Shown: one piece after another, positions 49,930 to 50,151 of the stretch
How positions within the stretch are numbered: position 1 is the first letter of the stretch
Layout of the letters: each line of letters opens with the position of its first letter
Assembly (NCBI GenBank): GCA_943354505.1
Contig: CALRCE010000005.1
Span: forward strand, 1 to 50,151
Direction of reading: 5' to 3'
Source: Candidatus Peribacteria bacterium
GTDB taxonomy: Bacteria; Patescibacteriota; Gracilibacteria; UBA1369; 2-02-FULL-48-14
DNA: 50,151 bases
The notes under the pieces: generated by a model
What the model saw: the letters and a program-made list of their open reading frames with translations, nothing else
Told to the model about the DNA's origin: nothing
The model's database searches: none
Made by a program: the position numbers and the translations under genes

Positions 49930-49977
49930 TGCTTGTATGACGAAGTTCGGACTCATTTTAAAGCATCTGGAGGCTAG
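49791..49977 (+). pseudogene. Detached recombinase C-terminal tail in opposite orientation
   Basis: Copy B encodes on the plus strand the same tail as the recombinase (KIGSNFHIIGQKAAVELG and onward to FTVWS), but after WS it reads CLYDEVRTHFKASGG and a stop instead of R and stop. No resolvase or DNA-binding domain precedes it. It may be a relic of a second recombinase or the alternative tail used after inversion. Confidence 0.6.
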
Positions 49978-49997
49978 CCTCCAGAGATTTTTTAAAA
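49966..49997 (+). terminator. 20-base perfect palindrome with T-run
   Basis: TCTGGAGGCTAGCCTCCAGA (49966-49985) followed by GATTTTTTAAAA. It overlaps the stop codon of the copy B frame and would terminate plus-strand transcripts. Confidence 0.65.
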
Positions 49998-50013
49998 AGC
50001 GGACTGCAACTCT

Positions 50014-50100
50014 CGCCAGCGTGCGTTGAAAGGGGGCAACGCACGCTGGCGCACCCATGCCCACTCTCACGCGCCGCCCGAAAGGGGGCGGGCGGCGCGT
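50014..50100. other. Tandem GC-rich hairpins with the same AAAGGGGG loop
   Basis: Hairpin 1 (50014-50051): 15-base perfect arms CGCCAGCGTGCGTTG and CAACGCACGCTGGCG. Hairpin 2 (50069-50100): 12-base arms ACGCGCCGCCCG and CGGGCGGCGCGT. Both enclose exactly AAAGGGGG although the stems are unrelated. The remaining bases to the window end show no gene. Confidence 0.75.
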
Positions 50101-50151
50101 AATGAAAGAAACCCCGTTTCCCAAAACTTCAATATCCGGAATGTGGGGCGA

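Noticed and set aside
49720-50124. A 134-residue minus-strand frame upstream of the recombinase
   Set aside because: It runs through both perfect hairpins and antisense to repeat copy B, with low-complexity arginine/proline content typical of GC-rich non-coding DNA.
1-50151. UGA read as glycine (Gracilibacteria/Absconditabacteria code)
   Set aside because: Several genes end in TGA with the next start overlapping or just after it, e.g. cca at 3345, rlmH at 6227 and the PLP gene at 31844, at normal family length.
1-50151. CRISPR array, prophage structural genes or rRNA operon
   Set aside because: I saw no regularly spaced repeats, no Cas, capsid, terminase or tail motifs, and no rRNA signature; the only mobile gene is the serine recombinase.

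Overview
The window looks like a chromosomal stretch of a Candidate Phyla Radiation (Patescibacteria) bacterium. My best guess is the Peregrinibacteria/Gracilibacteria side, but no rRNA marker is present to fix this. TGA is a normal stop here, so the UGA-glycine code of some Gracilibacteria does not apply. Genes are tightly packed, often overlapping by 4 bases. Shine-Dalgarno sites are almost absent. Many starts have a TANNNT -10 box only 5-7 bases upstream, which suggests leaderless mRNAs.

Layout. 1-7.2 kb: 5' end of hisS, tsaD, an AbrB/PIN toxin-antitoxin pair, cca, a small membrane protein, an M23 peptidase, rlmD, rlmH and a CapA-like protein. 7.2-16.5 kb: an unrecognised gene, an MBL/beta-CASP RNA nuclease, a NUDIX hydrolase, an exported trypsin-like protease, a promoter followed by about 400 bases with no clear gene (candidate structured RNA), a DUF475/TerC membrane protein, a nucleotide-transporter-like protein fused to HEAT repeats, an FkbM methyltransferase and a Fic protein with its own HTH and a palindromic operator candidate. 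16.7-24.7 kb: tRNA-Gly(UCC), RNase HI, thioredoxin, a 1065-residue exported amidase/SpoIID protein, tsaB, rsmI, an S-layer protein and a RHH/RelE module. 24.7-35.1 kb: a CHASE2 nucleotide cyclase, a surface protein with a MYXO-CTERM-like tail, four minor pilin-like genes, and a PLP-enzyme/quinone-oxidoreductase pair. 35.1-48 kb: an unrecognised gene, leuS, a second CapA-like lipoprotein with a small membrane partner, a PHP phosphoesterase, a lone cyclic-nucleotide-binding protein, DUF3307, a membrane protein, corA, rpsO, a structured pnp leader, pnp and an MFS transporter. 48.1-50.15 kb: tRNA-Gly(GCC) with a large serine recombinase whose stop codon lies in the tRNA acceptor stem. The recombinase body lies between a 137/139-base inverted repeat pair that encodes its C-terminal tail.

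How the parts fit. Translation and RNA upkeep dominate the housekeeping set (hisS, leuS, cca, tsaB, tsaD, rlmD, rlmH, rsmI, rpsO, pnp, rnhA, MBL nuclease). A second theme is the cell surface: two peptidoglycan-acting proteins, the SLH protein, pili, the sorted surface protein, CapA homologues and the exported protease. A third is cyclic-nucleotide signalling, since a cyclase and a free cNMP-binding domain occur in one 50-kb window. The right end is mobile DNA. The least ordinary parts are the inverted-repeat recombinase cassette, two hairpins there with different stems but the same AAAGGGGG loop, the unexplained transcript near 11.2 kb, and the leaderless promoter pattern.
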